NCBI RefSeq assembly: GCF_003236335.1
Contig: NZ_POUB01000012.1
Coordinates: 1 to 59,841 of the forward strand
From: Micromonospora deserti
Lineage (GTDB): Bacteria > Actinomycetota > Actinomycetes > Mycobacteriales > Micromonosporaceae
DNA: 59,841 nucleotides
Direction of reading: 5' to 3'
Of this stretch, positions 19,072 to 28,486 are shown piece after piece (position 1 is the first letter of the stretch; the number at the start of each line of letters is the position of its first letter). A program made the position numbers and the translations under genes. The notes under the pieces are model-generated. The model was not told the origin of the DNA. It saw only the letters and a program-made list of their open reading frames with translations, and did no database searches.

Positions 19072-19952
19072 AGCTGGCACTTGACCCGTACATGTTCCGG
19101 CACGTGCCGCTGCAAAAGTTGCCGGCGTTGGTGGCGGAGCTGGACTACGAATGGATCGAGCTGTCCCCGCGGGACGACTTCACGCCATTCTTCACCCACC
19201 CGCGCGCCGACGACGCCACCGTGCGCCGCTTCAAGCAGGCGTTGCGGGACGCCGGCGTGGGCGTCTCGTCGGTGCTGCCGCTCTATCGGTGGTCGGGCCC
19301 GGACGAGGACGATCGGCAGGCCGCGGTCCGCTACTGGCGGCGAGCGATCCAGATCGCCGTCGACCTCGGGGTCGACACGATGAACTCGGAGTTCAACGGA
19401 AACCCGCGCCAGGCGGCCGTCTGCGAGCGCCAGTTCTGGCGGTCTATGGAGGAACTGCTGCCCCTCTTCGAGCGGGAGGGCATCCGGCTGGTCATCGAGC
19501 CGCATCCGGACGACTGGGAGGAGGACGGCAAGCGGGCGGTCAACATCATCCGTGGCATCAACTCGTCCCAGGTGTCGTTCCTCTACTGCACCCCGCACAC
19601 GTTCCACCAGGGCGACGACTGCAAGGGGATCATGGAGCAGGCCGGTGACCTGCTGACGATGGTCCACGTCGCCGACTCGTTCAACCACACCGCCTCGTCG
19701 GGGCTGCGCTACATCGTCAACCCCCCGGGAGCGCAGGTGACCGTGCACCAGCACCTCGACATCGGGCAGGGCGAGGTCGACTTCGACGAGGTTTTCACCA
19801 CCCTGGAGTCGATCGGCTTCGGCGGCATCGTCACCACCTGCGTCTTCGCCTGGGAGGACCGGGCCCGCGAGTCCAGCACCTTCATGCGCCAGACCATCCG
19901 CGACTACCTGGGCCGCTGGGCGACCCCGCCCACCTTCGAGTCACCCGGCTGA
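19068..19952 (+). CDS. IolH-like sugar phosphate isomerase/epimerase (TIM barrel)
   Basis: A 294-residue AP-endonuclease-2-like barrel: MKLALDPYMFRHVPLQKLP, LDYEWIELSPRDDF, RLVIEPHPDDWEE, MVHVADSFNH and VHQHLDIGQGEVDFDEVF supply the usual metal ligands. Proteins of this kind (IolH, IolI) sit in inositol clusters; IolI isomerises inosose, while the reaction of IolH is unsettled. Start ATG 19068 overlaps the previous stop by ATGA. It is distinct from the IolE dehydratase upstream. Confidence 0.75.
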   Translation: MKLALDPYMFRHVPLQKLPALVAELDYEWIELSPRDDFTPFFTHPRADDATVRRFKQALRDAGVGVSSVLPLYRWSGPDEDDRQAAVRYWRRAIQIAVDLGVDTMNSEFNGNPRQAAVCERQFWRSMEELLPLFEREGIRLVIEPHPDDWEEDGKRAVNIIRGINSSQVSFLYCTPHTFHQGDDCKGIMEQAGDLLTMVHVADSFNHTASSGLRYIVNPPGAQVTVHQHLDIGQGEVDFDEVFTTLESIGFGGIVTTCVFAWEDRARESSTFMRQTIRDYLGRWATPPTFESPG

Positions 19953-20000
19953 TCGGCCCGCCACCGACCTGCACACCCGGCAGAAAAGGACCAGAGCACC

Positions 20001-21503
20001 GTGAGCGCGTCACCTGATCGCATCACCCATTTCATCGGCGGCCGCCCCTGGGACGGCGCCTCCACACGTACCAGCGAGGTCTTCAACCCCGCGACCGGGG
20101 TGGTCACGGGCCGCCTCGATCTCGCCTCCGCCGACCTCGTCGGGGAGGCCGTTGCCACGGCCAACGCGGCCTGGGCCGGCTGGGCCGACGCCTCTCTCGC
20201 CAAGCGGGCGCGGGTGCTTTTCGCCTTCCGCGAACTTCTAAACCAGCGCAAGGAAGAGATCGCGGCGCTCATCACCGCCGAGCACGGTAAGGTGCTCAGC
20301 GACGCGCTCGGTGAGGTCACCCGGGGGCTTGAGGTCGCCGAGTTCGCCTGCGGCATCCCGCACCTGTTGAAGGGCGGGTTCACCGAGAACGCCTCCACGT
20401 CGGTCGACGTGTACTCGATCCGGCAGCCGCTCGGTGTCGTCGCGGTGATCTCACCGTTCAACTTCCCCGCGATGGTCCCGCTGTGGTTCATCCCGATCGC
20501 CATCGCCTGCGGCAATGCCGTGGTTCTCAAGCCCAGCGAAAAGGACCCCTCCGCGGCGCTCGCCGTGGCCCGGCTGTGGACCGAGGCCGGCTTGCCCGAC
20601 GGGATCATGAACGTCGTACACGGCGACAAAGAGACCGTTGACGCGCTGCTGACCCACCCCGACGTCAAGGCGGTCTCGTTCGTCGGCTCGACCCCTATCG
20701 CCCGGTACGTCTACGAGACGGCCACCGCGCACGGCAAGCGGGTCCAGGCGCTCGGCGGCGCCAAGAACCACATGCTCGTCTTGCCCGACGCGGACCTCGA
20801 CCTCGCCGCCGACGCCGCGATCAACGCCGGCTTCGGGTCCGCCGGCGAGCGATGCATGGCAATCTCGGCTCTCGTCGCCATCGACAGCATCGCCGACGAA
20901 CTCGTCCAGAAGATCACGGACCGGATGCACAAGCTGCGCACCGGCGACGGCACCCGTGGCTGCGACATGGGCCCACTCGTCACCCGCCAGCACCGGGACA
21001 GGGTCGCCAGCTACGTCGCGGCCGGGATCAGCGAGGGCGCGACACTCGTCCTCGACGGGCGGGACGGCGAGTTCGACGGCGGTCCGGACGGCTTCTGGCT
21101 CGGACCGACCCTCTTCGACAACGTCACACCCGACATGTCCATCTACCGCGACGAGATCTTCGGGCCGGTGCTGTCGGTGCTGCGGGTCACGTCCTACGCG
21201 GAGGGGCTCGCCCTGATCAACGCCAACCCGTACGGCAACGGCACCGCCATCTTCACCAACGACGGTGGCGCGGCCCGCCGTTTCCAGCGCGAGGTGGAGG
21301 TCGGCATGGTCGGGATCAACGTACCCGTCCCGGTGCCAGTGGCCTACTACTCGTTCGGCGGTTGGAAGAACAGCCTCTTCGGCGACACGCACGCCCACGG
21401 CATCGAAGGCGTGCACTTCTTCACCCGCGGCAAGGTCGTCACCTCGCGCTGGCTCGACCCGAGCCACGGCGGCCTCAACCTGGGATTCCCCCAAAACGTC
21501 TGA
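20001..21503 (+). CDS. mmsA: CoA-acylating (methyl)malonate-semialdehyde dehydrogenase
   Basis: Last step of the inositol pathway: malonate semialdehyde plus CoA and NAD to acetyl-CoA and CO2 (the gene is called iolA in bacilli). The 500-residue aldehyde dehydrogenase has ISPFNFPAMVPLWFIPIA, VSFVGSTPIARYVYE, the methylmalonate-type LGGAKNHMLVLPDAD in place of the usual catalytic glutamate motif, and the nucleophile Cys285 in GFGSAGERCMAISA. The start is GTG 20001 behind AAAAGGA. It closes the operon; a hairpin follows at 21638. Confidence 0.92.
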   Translation: MSASPDRITHFIGGRPWDGASTRTSEVFNPATGVVTGRLDLASADLVGEAVATANAAWAGWADASLAKRARVLFAFRELLNQRKEEIAALITAEHGKVLSDALGEVTRGLEVAEFACGIPHLLKGGFTENASTSVDVYSIRQPLGVVAVISPFNFPAMVPLWFIPIAIACGNAVVLKPSEKDPSAALAVARLWTEAGLPDGIMNVVHGDKETVDALLTHPDVKAVSFVGSTPIARYVYETATAHGKRVQALGGAKNHMLVLPDADLDLAADAAINAGFGSAGERCMAISALVAIDSIADELVQKITDRMHKLRTGDGTRGCDMGPLVTRQHRDRVASYVAAGISEGATLVLDGRDGEFDGGPDGFWLGPTLFDNVTPDMSIYRDEIFGPVLSVLRVTSYAEGLALINANPYGNGTAIFTNDGGAARRFQREVEVGMVGINVPVPVPVAYYSFGGWKNSLFGDTHAHGIEGVHFFTRGKVVTSRWLDPSHGGLNLGFPQNV

Positions 21504-21637
21504 CATGCGCCGCGTAGCGGCTCGCCGTCGCGGCGGCATTCGCCGTATCCAAGCGGAGGAGGCCGGCCCACCCAGTCCCTGCGAGCCGGGCCGAGGAGAT
21601 CGCAACCGCGGCCGAGCGGACGTGGCTGACCAACGGC

Positions 21638-21659
21638 CGCCGCGCTCCCTAGCGCGGCG
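21638..21659 (+). terminator. Hairpin downstream of the inositol operon
   Basis: CGCCGCGCT and AGCGCGGCG form a perfect 9-bp stem with a CCCT loop, about 135 bases after the mmsA stop. No T-run follows, which is common for actinobacterial terminators. The stretch 21504-21830 holds no supportable gene. Confidence 0.5.
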
Positions 21660-21865
21660 ACGGCGGCGATGACCGCGACCGCCGTCTCCCGGTCCCAGGT
21701 AAACGGATCGGCATGTGCGTCTCCGTGCGCGGATGGACTGGCCAGCGAGTAGAGGGCGTGGCGTACAAGGGCGAAGCGCTGCTCCTGGGTTCGGTCCATC
21801 AGTGGGATGTCCACAATTGCCTTCGTATGCCACCGGCCACGGCCCGCTCTCGACCGATATGGGCT

Positions 21866-22391
21866 TCTTTCTCCGTCATCGACTCCCAGAGCGTGAAGAG
21901 CGCCGATACCGTCGGCCGGGACAGCCGAGGCTACGACGCGGGCAAGAAGATCAACGGCCGCAAGCGGTCCATCATCACCGACACCCTGGGCCTGCTGGTC
22001 ACCGTGACCGTGCTCGCCGCGAGCTGGCAGGACCGCGACGGCGCCAAGACCGCCCTGCTCAGCGCCTACATGGTCACCCCGATCCGGTACGTCTTCGCCG
22101 ACCAGGGCTTCACCGGCCGCCTGATCGACTGACCCGCCACACCCTACGCACCACGCTGGAGATCGTCCGCAACCCGCCCACCAGCGCGGCTTCGTCCACC
22201 CACGCCGCTGGGTCGTGGAACGCACCCTGGCCTGGCTCACCGTCTGCCGCCGGTTGGCCCGCGACTACGAACGCCACCCCGCCGTCTCCGAAGCCCTCAT
22301 CCGCTGGGCCGCTATCGCCGGCATCACCCGCCGCATCACCCACGGCCGACCCGCACGCCGTCAAGCCCGCCGCACCTTCACCTGGACCTGA
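21866..22391 (+). pseudogene. Broken IS5-family transposase
   Basis: The plus strand reads FSVIDSQSVKSADTVGRDSRG, KKINGRKRSIITDTLGLLVT and [13 protein letters not shown], the central DDE region of an IS5-type transposase, then a TGA at 22130-22132. After a frame change it continues as [41 protein letters not shown] and [10 protein letters not shown] to TGA 22389-22391. The 5' part is missing, about 40 residues between the two parts are garbled, and no inverted repeats were found. It is a dead copy. Confidence 0.75.
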
Positions 22392-22415
22392 TCAACGCAT
22401 CTCAAACACGCACTC

Positions 22416-23957
22416 TTAGCCCAGTCCGTTGACCGATGGGGTTCGCTCGCAGCATTCCGGTAGCGGGCCGGGGAGCAGCCCGTACCGGGCCACCAGGAAC
22501 GAGGCGTCGCTTAGCGTGTCGTTGCCGGTCAGACCGGGGATCACGATCCGCCGTCCGAACTGGAGCGCCACGCCCGTGGCAGCGGAGACCGGCCCGACCG
22601 AGGTCACCGTCCGGCCGCCGTCGCCGAAGCCCTCGTCGAGGTCGCCGTCGGCCTGGTAGCCGGCCAGGGCGATGTTCGGCCATGCCTGACCGGCCGCGAC
22701 GAGCCCGCCGTCCGGACGCACCACGACGCCGAGCGTACCGGCACTGCCCTCGAACTCCGTCCGCACCATGCCCGTGCCCCCACCGAACGTCGGGTCCAGC
22801 GAGCCGTCCGGACGGAACCGCATGAGGCCGAAGGCCCCTGGCTCCTGCGGGTTGCCGGTCACGCCGGCGGCGACGATCCGCCCCTTCCCATCGACGACCA
22901 GGTCGTTGGCGCCGTTGATCCCCGCGTCCGGGAATGCCTCGACCACCACCCCGTCGGTGCCGAAGCTCCGGTCGAGCTGACCGTCGGCGGTGAGCTGGGC
23001 CAGCGCGAACGAGGTGATGCCCTGGTCCTCGGCCGTGCCACCCAACACGATCCGCCCGTCCCGCTGGACGGCGAGGGCGAACCCGGCCGCGTCGCCGCCG
23101 GGCATCGGCACCACGATTGAGCCGCCGTCGCCGAAACTGGGATCCAGGCGGCCGTCGTGCAGGAACCGTGCGGCGGCGAAACCCGGGTTACCGTCGGCGT
23201 CGTTCCCGCCGCCGGCGACCAGGATCCGCCCGTCGGGCAGTACGACGACGTCGCTGGCGCCGGCGCTGCGGGCCGGCCCGACCGGGGCCACCACGATTCC
23301 GCCGGTGCCGAAACTCGCGTCCAGTTCTCCGTTCGGTAGGTATCGGGCCACCGCGAAGCCGAGTTCGTTCTCGCCCCCGAGACCTGCGGTGCCGACCACC
23401 ACCAGCTTCCCCTTCGGTGCGGTCGCGATCGCCTGGGCGCCGCCGCCGGCGCCCAGCGGGATCGGGGTGACCACCCGGCCACGGTCCCCGAAGTCCGGGT
23501 CGAGCGTGCCGTCGCAGCGGTACTTGACCAGCACGAATTCACCGGACTGGAAGGTCTGGTCGCCGCCGGCGGCCACGATCGCGCCGTCGCGGAGCACGGT
23601 CAGTCCGTGCACACCGTACGACCGCCCCGGGAACGCGATGATGGTTACTCCCCTCGTACCGAAGGTGGGGTCGAGTTGCCCCGGCCCGGCGGAGGGGAGC
23701 AGCGGCGCCTGGTCGTACGGGTCGGCCGAGGTGCGCGGCGCGGAGTCGGGGAGCGGCGGCAGCCCTCGCTGCTCGCGGAGGCGGGTCAGGAAATCGGTCG
23801 GCGGGTCCGCTTCGATGGCCGGACGGGCCCCGGTCGCCAGCGCGGTTGGCGTGGCCGACGGGCCGGCGGGAGCGCCGCAGCCAGCGGCGACGGCGCTCGT
23901 GCCGACCAGCGCCACACCCGCCAGGACGAGCTGCAGCCGGGAACGAGTAGACAGCAT
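22416..23957 (-). CDS. Delta-60 repeat lipoprotein
   Basis: A 513-residue exported protein. The signal ends in a lipobox (VAAGC, Cys27), and a proline/serine-rich linker of about 70 residues follows. The rest is about seven delta-60 repeats, each with a GQLDPTFGTRGVT-like start, an LRDGAIVAAGG-like middle and a VKYRCDGTLDPDFG-like end, a beta-propeller-type architecture of unknown ligand. Start ATG 23957 has AGGGGTG upstream. No catalytic residues are evident. It stands alone between an IS relic and a further IS relic, with no partner genes. Confidence 0.8.
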   Translation of the reverse strand: MLSTRSRLQLVLAGVALVGTSAVAAGCGAPAGPSATPTALATGARPAIEADPPTDFLTRLREQRGLPPLPDSAPRTSADPYDQAPLLPSAGPGQLDPTFGTRGVTIIAFPGRSYGVHGLTVLRDGAIVAAGGDQTFQSGEFVLVKYRCDGTLDPDFGDRGRVVTPIPLGAGGGAQAIATAPKGKLVVVGTAGLGGENELGFAVARYLPNGELDASFGTGGIVVAPVGPARSAGASDVVVLPDGRILVAGGGNDADGNPGFAAARFLHDGRLDPSFGDGGSIVVPMPGGDAAGFALAVQRDGRIVLGGTAEDQGITSFALAQLTADGQLDRSFGTDGVVVEAFPDAGINGANDLVVDGKGRIVAAGVTGNPQEPGAFGLMRFRPDGSLDPTFGGGTGMVRTEFEGSAGTLGVVVRPDGGLVAAGQAWPNIALAGYQADGDLDEGFGDGGRTVTSVGPVSAATGVALQFGRRIVIPGLTGNDTLSDASFLVARYGLLPGPLPECCERTPSVNGLG

Positions 23958-24109
23958 GGATCACCCCTGTTGCTATAGGAAGAGCCGCAGAGGACATCAG
24001 ACCGTACAAACGGTCATTAAGCGGATAAAACTCGGAATTTCCCCTCTACTGAGCAGCCGCCCGACCGGCGAACACGGAGTGCCGTCGTCGGTGACCGACC
24101 GCTCCCAGG

Positions 24110-24195
24110 ACTCGCGGACCACCTCCCGGACCCGGTGCGGCACGGTGCCGTCGGCGCCGAACGCCTGATCGTGGACGAGACCGGTGACCTGAAGA
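24110..24195 (+). pseudogene. IS701-type transposase remnant (fragment)
   Basis: About 25 codons in frame read DPVRHGAVGAERLIVDETGD then LKNPRG. This is the conserved beta-strand around the first catalytic Asp of IS701-group transposases. The frame is lost on both sides. It is one of three IS701 pieces in the window; this piece corresponds to the N-terminal third. Confidence 0.55.
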
Positions 24196-24297
24196 ATCCC
24201 CGTGGCCGGCGCGGCCGTCCTGGAGCGAGGAAAATGGGTGCGGCGGCCGGAACGGCGTCAGGAGCCGGGCCTGATCGGGGAGGCCGAGGCGTCGAAT

Positions 24298-26562
24298 TTA
24301 ATGTCCGGCCGGTGGGTCGGCCGGACGAGGCCGTGGGTCCATTGGCTTGCAGAGGCGCTCGACCAGATTCCGCGCCGCCTCGGTGTACGGCTCGCCGGAC
24401 TCGCAGGGCCAGTGTCCCTTGATCGGTGGCGGGACGCTGTCGCTGGGTGGCGTGACCACGTCGTCGGGGTCTCGGAGCCGGCGGTCCACCGTTGCCGTCG
24501 GGCCGGTGACGGTGGGTGGCGCGTCTGGCCGGTGGGCGGAGAAGATCCATCCGCCGATGGGGTCGGTGTCGCGCCACAGGTTCAACCATCGCCAGCCGAC
24601 CCGGCCACCCACCTCGTGCAGCATGTCGTCGTCGATGTAGGCGGGGAAGAGTCGGGCGTAGAGCCGGCGCAGGGGTGAGCCGTAGGTGAGCAGGGCGACC
24701 CGGCCGCTGACCTGGGGTGGCAGTTGGAGGACGGTGGCGGCGACCAGGACCGAGCCGTGGCTGTACCCGGCGATCAGGACGGCGTTGCCGCTTTCGACCA
24801 GGTAGGTGATGCGCCGTGCCAGCTCCGGCACGGCCCGTTCGGCGTAGCAGGGCGGCGCGAAGGGGTGAGCGGCGCGAGGCCAGAAGGTGGCCAGGTCCCA
24901 GAGAACGCCGATGCGGCGTCGGAACCCGGCGGTCCGGTAGGCGAAGATACCGCCGACGACCAGACCGAGAATGGTCGCCGCGATCAGGTAGCTGCCCATC
25001 CCGATGCCGAAGTTGACCAGGTCGGCCGGCACCCGCGCGTACCGCTCGATGGCGTCGCCTGGATACAGTCCCAGCAGGTCCAGTGCGGTGTTTGCCGCGC
25101 CGACTCCGGCGAGGCTGGCGTAGAGCACGGCCAGCGGTAACAGCCGTTCGGTGAACCGGGCCCGGACAATCGCCTGCTGCACCTGCCGCAGCCGGGGCGC
25201 GGCCTCCGTCGGCGGGTCCGGGAAGTCGCGCGCGACGATCGCGGCCGCCGCGCGGGAGCGGCCGCGTCGGGAGATCAGGGTCACCAGGCCGGCGACGACC
25301 AGCGTGATCAGCACCGCCCGGAAAAAGCCGTAGATCGCCCAGGTGTACGCCCCCGGTGGTCGGGGGACCAGCCCGGTTGATGCGGTGCGGTCCAGGAAGT
25401 CGGCCACCCGGCGGACGAGTTCGGCGGAGAACGCCACCGCGATACCTGCGGCCGCGGCTGCGGCCGCCAGCGCGCCCAGCCCGTGTAGCGGCGGGTGGTC
25501 CGGCTGTCGGCTGCGGCGCCACAGCAGTACGAATGCCAGGGCGGCCAGCAGCCCGGCGTGAGCGACGAACAGGCAGGTAAGGGTCGGGCCGTAGCCGGGC
25601 AGGCCACCCCCTTCGTGCCAACGCGTAGGGGTGGCCAGGACGTGGGCGGCGACCACGATGGTGAGACCGATGGCGATCGTCCGCAGCGCGCGGGCGGCAC
25701 TGTCGAGCCGCCGGTTCGCGGGGGCCCGGTCGATTAGCGGGGGAGTGCAGAGCAGGGTCACACAGGTGGCCAGGACCGCCCCCGTTGCCACCGCCAACAC
25801 GATGGTGGTGGCCGGGGCGCCCTGCGCGGCCCGGGCGGCGAGCAGGCTGCCGTCCAGTGTCGCGAACGCCGTGGCGACGTGGATCGAGCGCAGCCGTCCC
25901 ACCAGCGGCTCGGCGTCCCACTGGCCGACCGTGCTGAGCGGGTGCCCGGACATTGTGCTTTCCGGCGGGCGAAACGCGGTGAACGCCCGTCCCGGGCGCG
26001 TGCTGGCCCACCAGATCAGGCAGATGGCGGCGGCCGGGACCAGCGCGAGCACCGTCAGCCGGAACCCGGTGGGGCGTTCACCCAGCCAGGACAGCCAGCT
26101 ACGGCCCGACAGACAGGCCGAGGACGACATGCACTGCCAGGCGACCAGGTCCAGCGCGACCCCGACGGCGGCGAGCACGTACAGCACGGTCAAGGTGAGG
26201 CCCAGCACCCGGCACAGAGATCTGACCACCGCATCGGAGGCCGGGTCTCCCGGGCGCATCCAGACCGCCACGTTCAGCAGCATGAACGGTAGCAGGAACA
26301 CCAGCGACAGGGTCCGAACCGCGGTGCCGGAGGGCAGGTCACTCCACCGGTACGCCTCCAGGGTCACCCCGCCCGCGCGGCTGGCGTGCGGACAGTCGGG
26401 TCGGGGCCGGTAGAAGCCCGCGCTGCGATCCCCCGCGACCTGCTGCACGTGTGGCCGGTCCAGCACCTGGCTGGCGCCTGCGGCGGAGACCCCGTGCACC
26501 CGCAACTCCACCACGTCGTCCGGCGTCGCCGGCCCGCGTACTCCCGCTGATCCAGCCGACAT
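24298..26562 (-). CDS. Integral membrane protein with lipase-like GYSHG motif
   Basis: A 754-residue protein. Near the N-terminus is VVELRVHGVSAAGASQVLD, a beta strand and His-Gly turn also seen at the start of alpha/beta-hydrolase proteins. Residues about 95-560 contain roughly ten hydrophobic helices in several clusters. The C-terminal part (about 590-754) has LVESGNAVLIAGYSHGSVLV, with a G-x-S-x-G nucleophile elbow, then VALLTYGSPLRRLYARLFP and a late RDTDPIGGWIFSAHRPD. That suggests a membrane-tethered esterase whose hydrolase fold is split by the helices. The start is the ATG at 26562 because GGAGG precedes it; 26592 is possible. Substrate unknown. No operon partner. Confidence 0.7.
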   Translation of the reverse strand: MSAGSAGVRGPATPDDVVELRVHGVSAAGASQVLDRPHVQQVAGDRSAGFYRPRPDCPHASRAGGVTLEAYRWSDLPSGTAVRTLSLVFLLPFMLLNVAVWMRPGDPASDAVVRSLCRVLGLTLTVLYVLAAVGVALDLVAWQCMSSSACLSGRSWLSWLGERPTGFRLTVLALVPAAAICLIWWASTRPGRAFTAFRPPESTMSGHPLSTVGQWDAEPLVGRLRSIHVATAFATLDGSLLAARAAQGAPATTIVLAVATGAVLATCVTLLCTPPLIDRAPANRRLDSAARALRTIAIGLTIVVAAHVLATPTRWHEGGGLPGYGPTLTCLFVAHAGLLAALAFVLLWRRSRQPDHPPLHGLGALAAAAAAAGIAVAFSAELVRRVADFLDRTASTGLVPRPPGAYTWAIYGFFRAVLITLVVAGLVTLISRRGRSRAAAAIVARDFPDPPTEAAPRLRQVQQAIVRARFTERLLPLAVLYASLAGVGAANTALDLLGLYPGDAIERYARVPADLVNFGIGMGSYLIAATILGLVVGGIFAYRTAGFRRRIGVLWDLATFWPRAAHPFAPPCYAERAVPELARRITYLVESGNAVLIAGYSHGSVLVAATVLQLPPQVSGRVALLTYGSPLRRLYARLFPAYIDDDMLHEVGGRVGWRWLNLWRDTDPIGGWIFSAHRPDAPPTVTGPTATVDRRLRDPDDVVTPPSDSVPPPIKGHWPCESGEPYTEAARNLVERLCKPMDPRPRPADPPAGH

Positions 26563-26982
26563 GGATCCTCCGAGACATCTCGGTAGCCCCACCGCGCGTG
26601 GCGTGGCCGAGGACGGTCCCCGCCACCCGCGTGGCAGACGGGTCTACCCCACCCGACCGGGTCCAACCCTGGGAGGCGGGACCGGTGCCGCCCGGCACGA
26701 CCACCGTGCCCGCCGGCGACGGTAACCCTGGCGCTTGCCTTGCCCGCGGCGCGAGTTCCCGGCCTTCTTCAAGACCCTGCACCGCCGCTGGCCCGACCAG
26801 CGCCTCTGCCTCCTCCAAGATCCGCCACCCGGATACCCGTTCAAGGCTGCCTGACGAGGCCTTAGTTGCTCTACCCCGGACGGGTAGGTGCCCGACGTCC
26901 GCTTCTGCGCCTCCCGGCGGCTGCCCGCAGCCGTTCGTGCTCGCCGTCGGTCTCAGGCGGAGGCCGACATCGCCTCGCGCGT
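26563..26982. other. Region without an intact gene
   Basis: Between the membrane hydrolase-like gene and the Rrf2 gene I see no complete gene. A plus-strand stretch at about 26750-26853 reads REFPAFFKTLHRRWPDQRLC to a TGA and could be the end of a lost protein. Confidence 0.4.
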
Positions 26983-27492
26983 CTATCCTCGATCGACAAT
27001 CACGGTATCGCCGTCGTTCGGCCCGCTCAGCCAGCCGCGGATGCCGGCGAGCGCAGTCGGGCCGTAGTCCTCATCGACACTCCTGGCGAGGTCCGCGATG
27101 GATATCGCTTGCAGGGCGGCACGCCAGGCGGCATCGGCGCCGGCCATAGCGCGAGCGATGGGGCACGGCCGTGTGCAGGCCTCCTGCGGTGTCGCCAGGG
27201 GGCCGCGCTGACGGATCTCGGTGCACACGAACGCGGGCTGAGCGCCGCCGACGGCTGCGACGACGTCGAGGACGGTGATCAGCTCGGGCGCCCTGGTCAG
27301 GACATATCCGCCCGCCTTGCCTTGGACAGAGGTCACGAGGCCGGCGCGGGAGAGTGCCTGCAGCTGTTTGGCCAGATAACTGCCGGAGACGTCATGCAGC
27401 TCCGCGAGCCGGGCAGCCGGCACCGGTTCCGTCGCCGTGGTCAGCACCACGCAGCAGTGCAGTGCCCACTCGACCCCACCTGAGAGCTTCAT
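26983..27492 (-). CDS. Rrf2-family transcriptional regulator
   Basis: A 169-residue regulator with the Rrf2 winged helix (MKLSGGVEWALHCCVVL, ARLAELHDVSGSYLAKQLQA, GLVTSVQGKAGGYVLTR). Three cysteines at 90, 106 and 110 lie in the region where Rrf2 proteins such as IscR and NsrR bind an iron-sulfur cluster, so redox or NO sensing is plausible, though the spacing differs from the classical ones. It is divergent from the oxidoreductase at 27626, with two operator copies between them, so it probably represses that gene and itself. Confidence 0.88.
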   Translation of the reverse strand: MKLSGGVEWALHCCVVLTTATEPVPAARLAELHDVSGSYLAKQLQALSRAGLVTSVQGKAGGYVLTRAPELITVLDVVAAVGGAQPAFVCTEIRQRGPLATPQEACTRPCPIARAMAGADAAWRAALQAISIADLARSVDEDYGPTALAGIRGWLSGPNDGDTVIVDRG

Positions 27493-27510
27493 ACGACCTC
27501 CCCCCCCCGC

Positions 27511-27561
27511 TTGACTCGGACAAAGTCTATCCGGTTACTATCTCGGACAGAGAGTATCCGA
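27511..27561 (+). promoter_or_regulatory. Promoter with two copies of a candidate Rrf2 operator
   Basis: Two near-identical 21-bp sites (27514-27534 and 27541-27561) share TCTCGGACA-type left halves and TATCCG right halves. In the second, CTCGGA and TCCGAG form a perfect inverted repeat around nine bases. Site starts are 27 bp apart. TTGACT at 27511-27516 and TTACTA at 27535-27540 make a promoter pointing to the oxidoreductase, so site 1 fills the spacer and site 2 sits near the start of transcription. Confidence 0.65.
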
Positions 27562-27625
27562 GTTCGGGGCCGTGTCCTCGACAGAGTTGGCGTGCCGCGC
27601 GGCGCGCCGTGGAAAGGTGAGAGCC

Positions 27626-28366
27626 ATGAAGCTCACAGTCATCGGTGGTACCGGACTGATCGGCTCGCAGGTGGTCCAGAAGCTGACCGCAGCCGGACAC
27701 GAAGCCGTCCCCGCCGCGCCGTCGACCGGCGTCGACCTGCTCACGGGAGATGGCCTGGACCAGGCGCTGGCGGGCGCCGACGTCGTCGTCAACGTGGCGA
27801 ACTCGCCGACCTTCGACGAGGCCTCCCTGGACTTCTTCCGCACCACCATGACCAACCTGCTGGCCGCGGGGGAGCGTGCCGGCGTCCGTCACCAGGTGAT
27901 CCTCTCGATCGTCGGTGTGGACCAGGTGCCCCAGCTCGACTACTACCGGGCCAAGACCCTGCAGGAAGACCTGCTCCGGCAGGGGCCCACGCCGTACTCC
28001 ATCGTGCGTGCCACCCAGTTTTTCGAGTTCGTGAACGCGATCATCTCCTGGACCTCCGACGACAAGACGGTTCGCCTGCCCGCTACCCGTGTTCAGCCGA
28101 TGGCCGCCGCGGACGTCGTCAACGCGGTCGTCGAGGTCTCCACCGCAGCGCCGCTGAACGGCATCCACAACGTCGCCGGCCCGGACGTGTTCGCCCTCGA
28201 CGAGCTCGGCAGAATCACCCTGGCCGCGCAGCATGACGACCGGGCCGTCGTCACCGACGACGGGGCCGGCTTGTTCGCAGCCGTCACCGGCGACGTACTC
28301 ATTGCGGGCCCGGACGCACACCTGGCACCCACGCACTACCAGGACTGGGTCCAGTCGGCCCGCTGA
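27626..28366 (+). CDS. NAD(P)-binding atypical SDR (NmrA/SDR5-like oxidoreductase)
   Basis: A 246-residue Rossmann protein starting MKLTVIGGTGLIGSQVVQKL, the atypical-SDR nucleotide motif GGTGLIG. Later YYRAKTLQEDLLRQGPTPYS and IVRATQFFEFVNAI match NAD(P)H-binding NmrA-type proteins; no SDR Ser-Tyr-Lys triad is clear. The start ATG 27626 has GGAAAGGTGAG upstream. It is controlled in all likelihood by the divergent Rrf2 regulator. The substrate is unknown; quinones or other electrophiles are common for this group. Confidence 0.82.
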   Translation: MKLTVIGGTGLIGSQVVQKLTAAGHEAVPAAPSTGVDLLTGDGLDQALAGADVVVNVANSPTFDEASLDFFRTTMTNLLAAGERAGVRHQVILSIVGVDQVPQLDYYRAKTLQEDLLRQGPTPYSIVRATQFFEFVNAIISWTSDDKTVRLPATRVQPMAAADVVNAVVEVSTAAPLNGIHNVAGPDVFALDELGRITLAAQHDDRAVVTDDGAGLFAAVTGDVLIAGPDAHLAPTHYQDWVQSAR

Positions 28367-28486
28367 CCTGGGTGCTCGGCCCTCCGGTGGATGACGTCCA
28401 TCGGGTGGTAGCCGGCCGCGGAGTTGCTGCGCACAGCCTGGCGAAAGTCCCCGTGTCGGACACCATGCGGCCTGCGTGCGGTGAAC

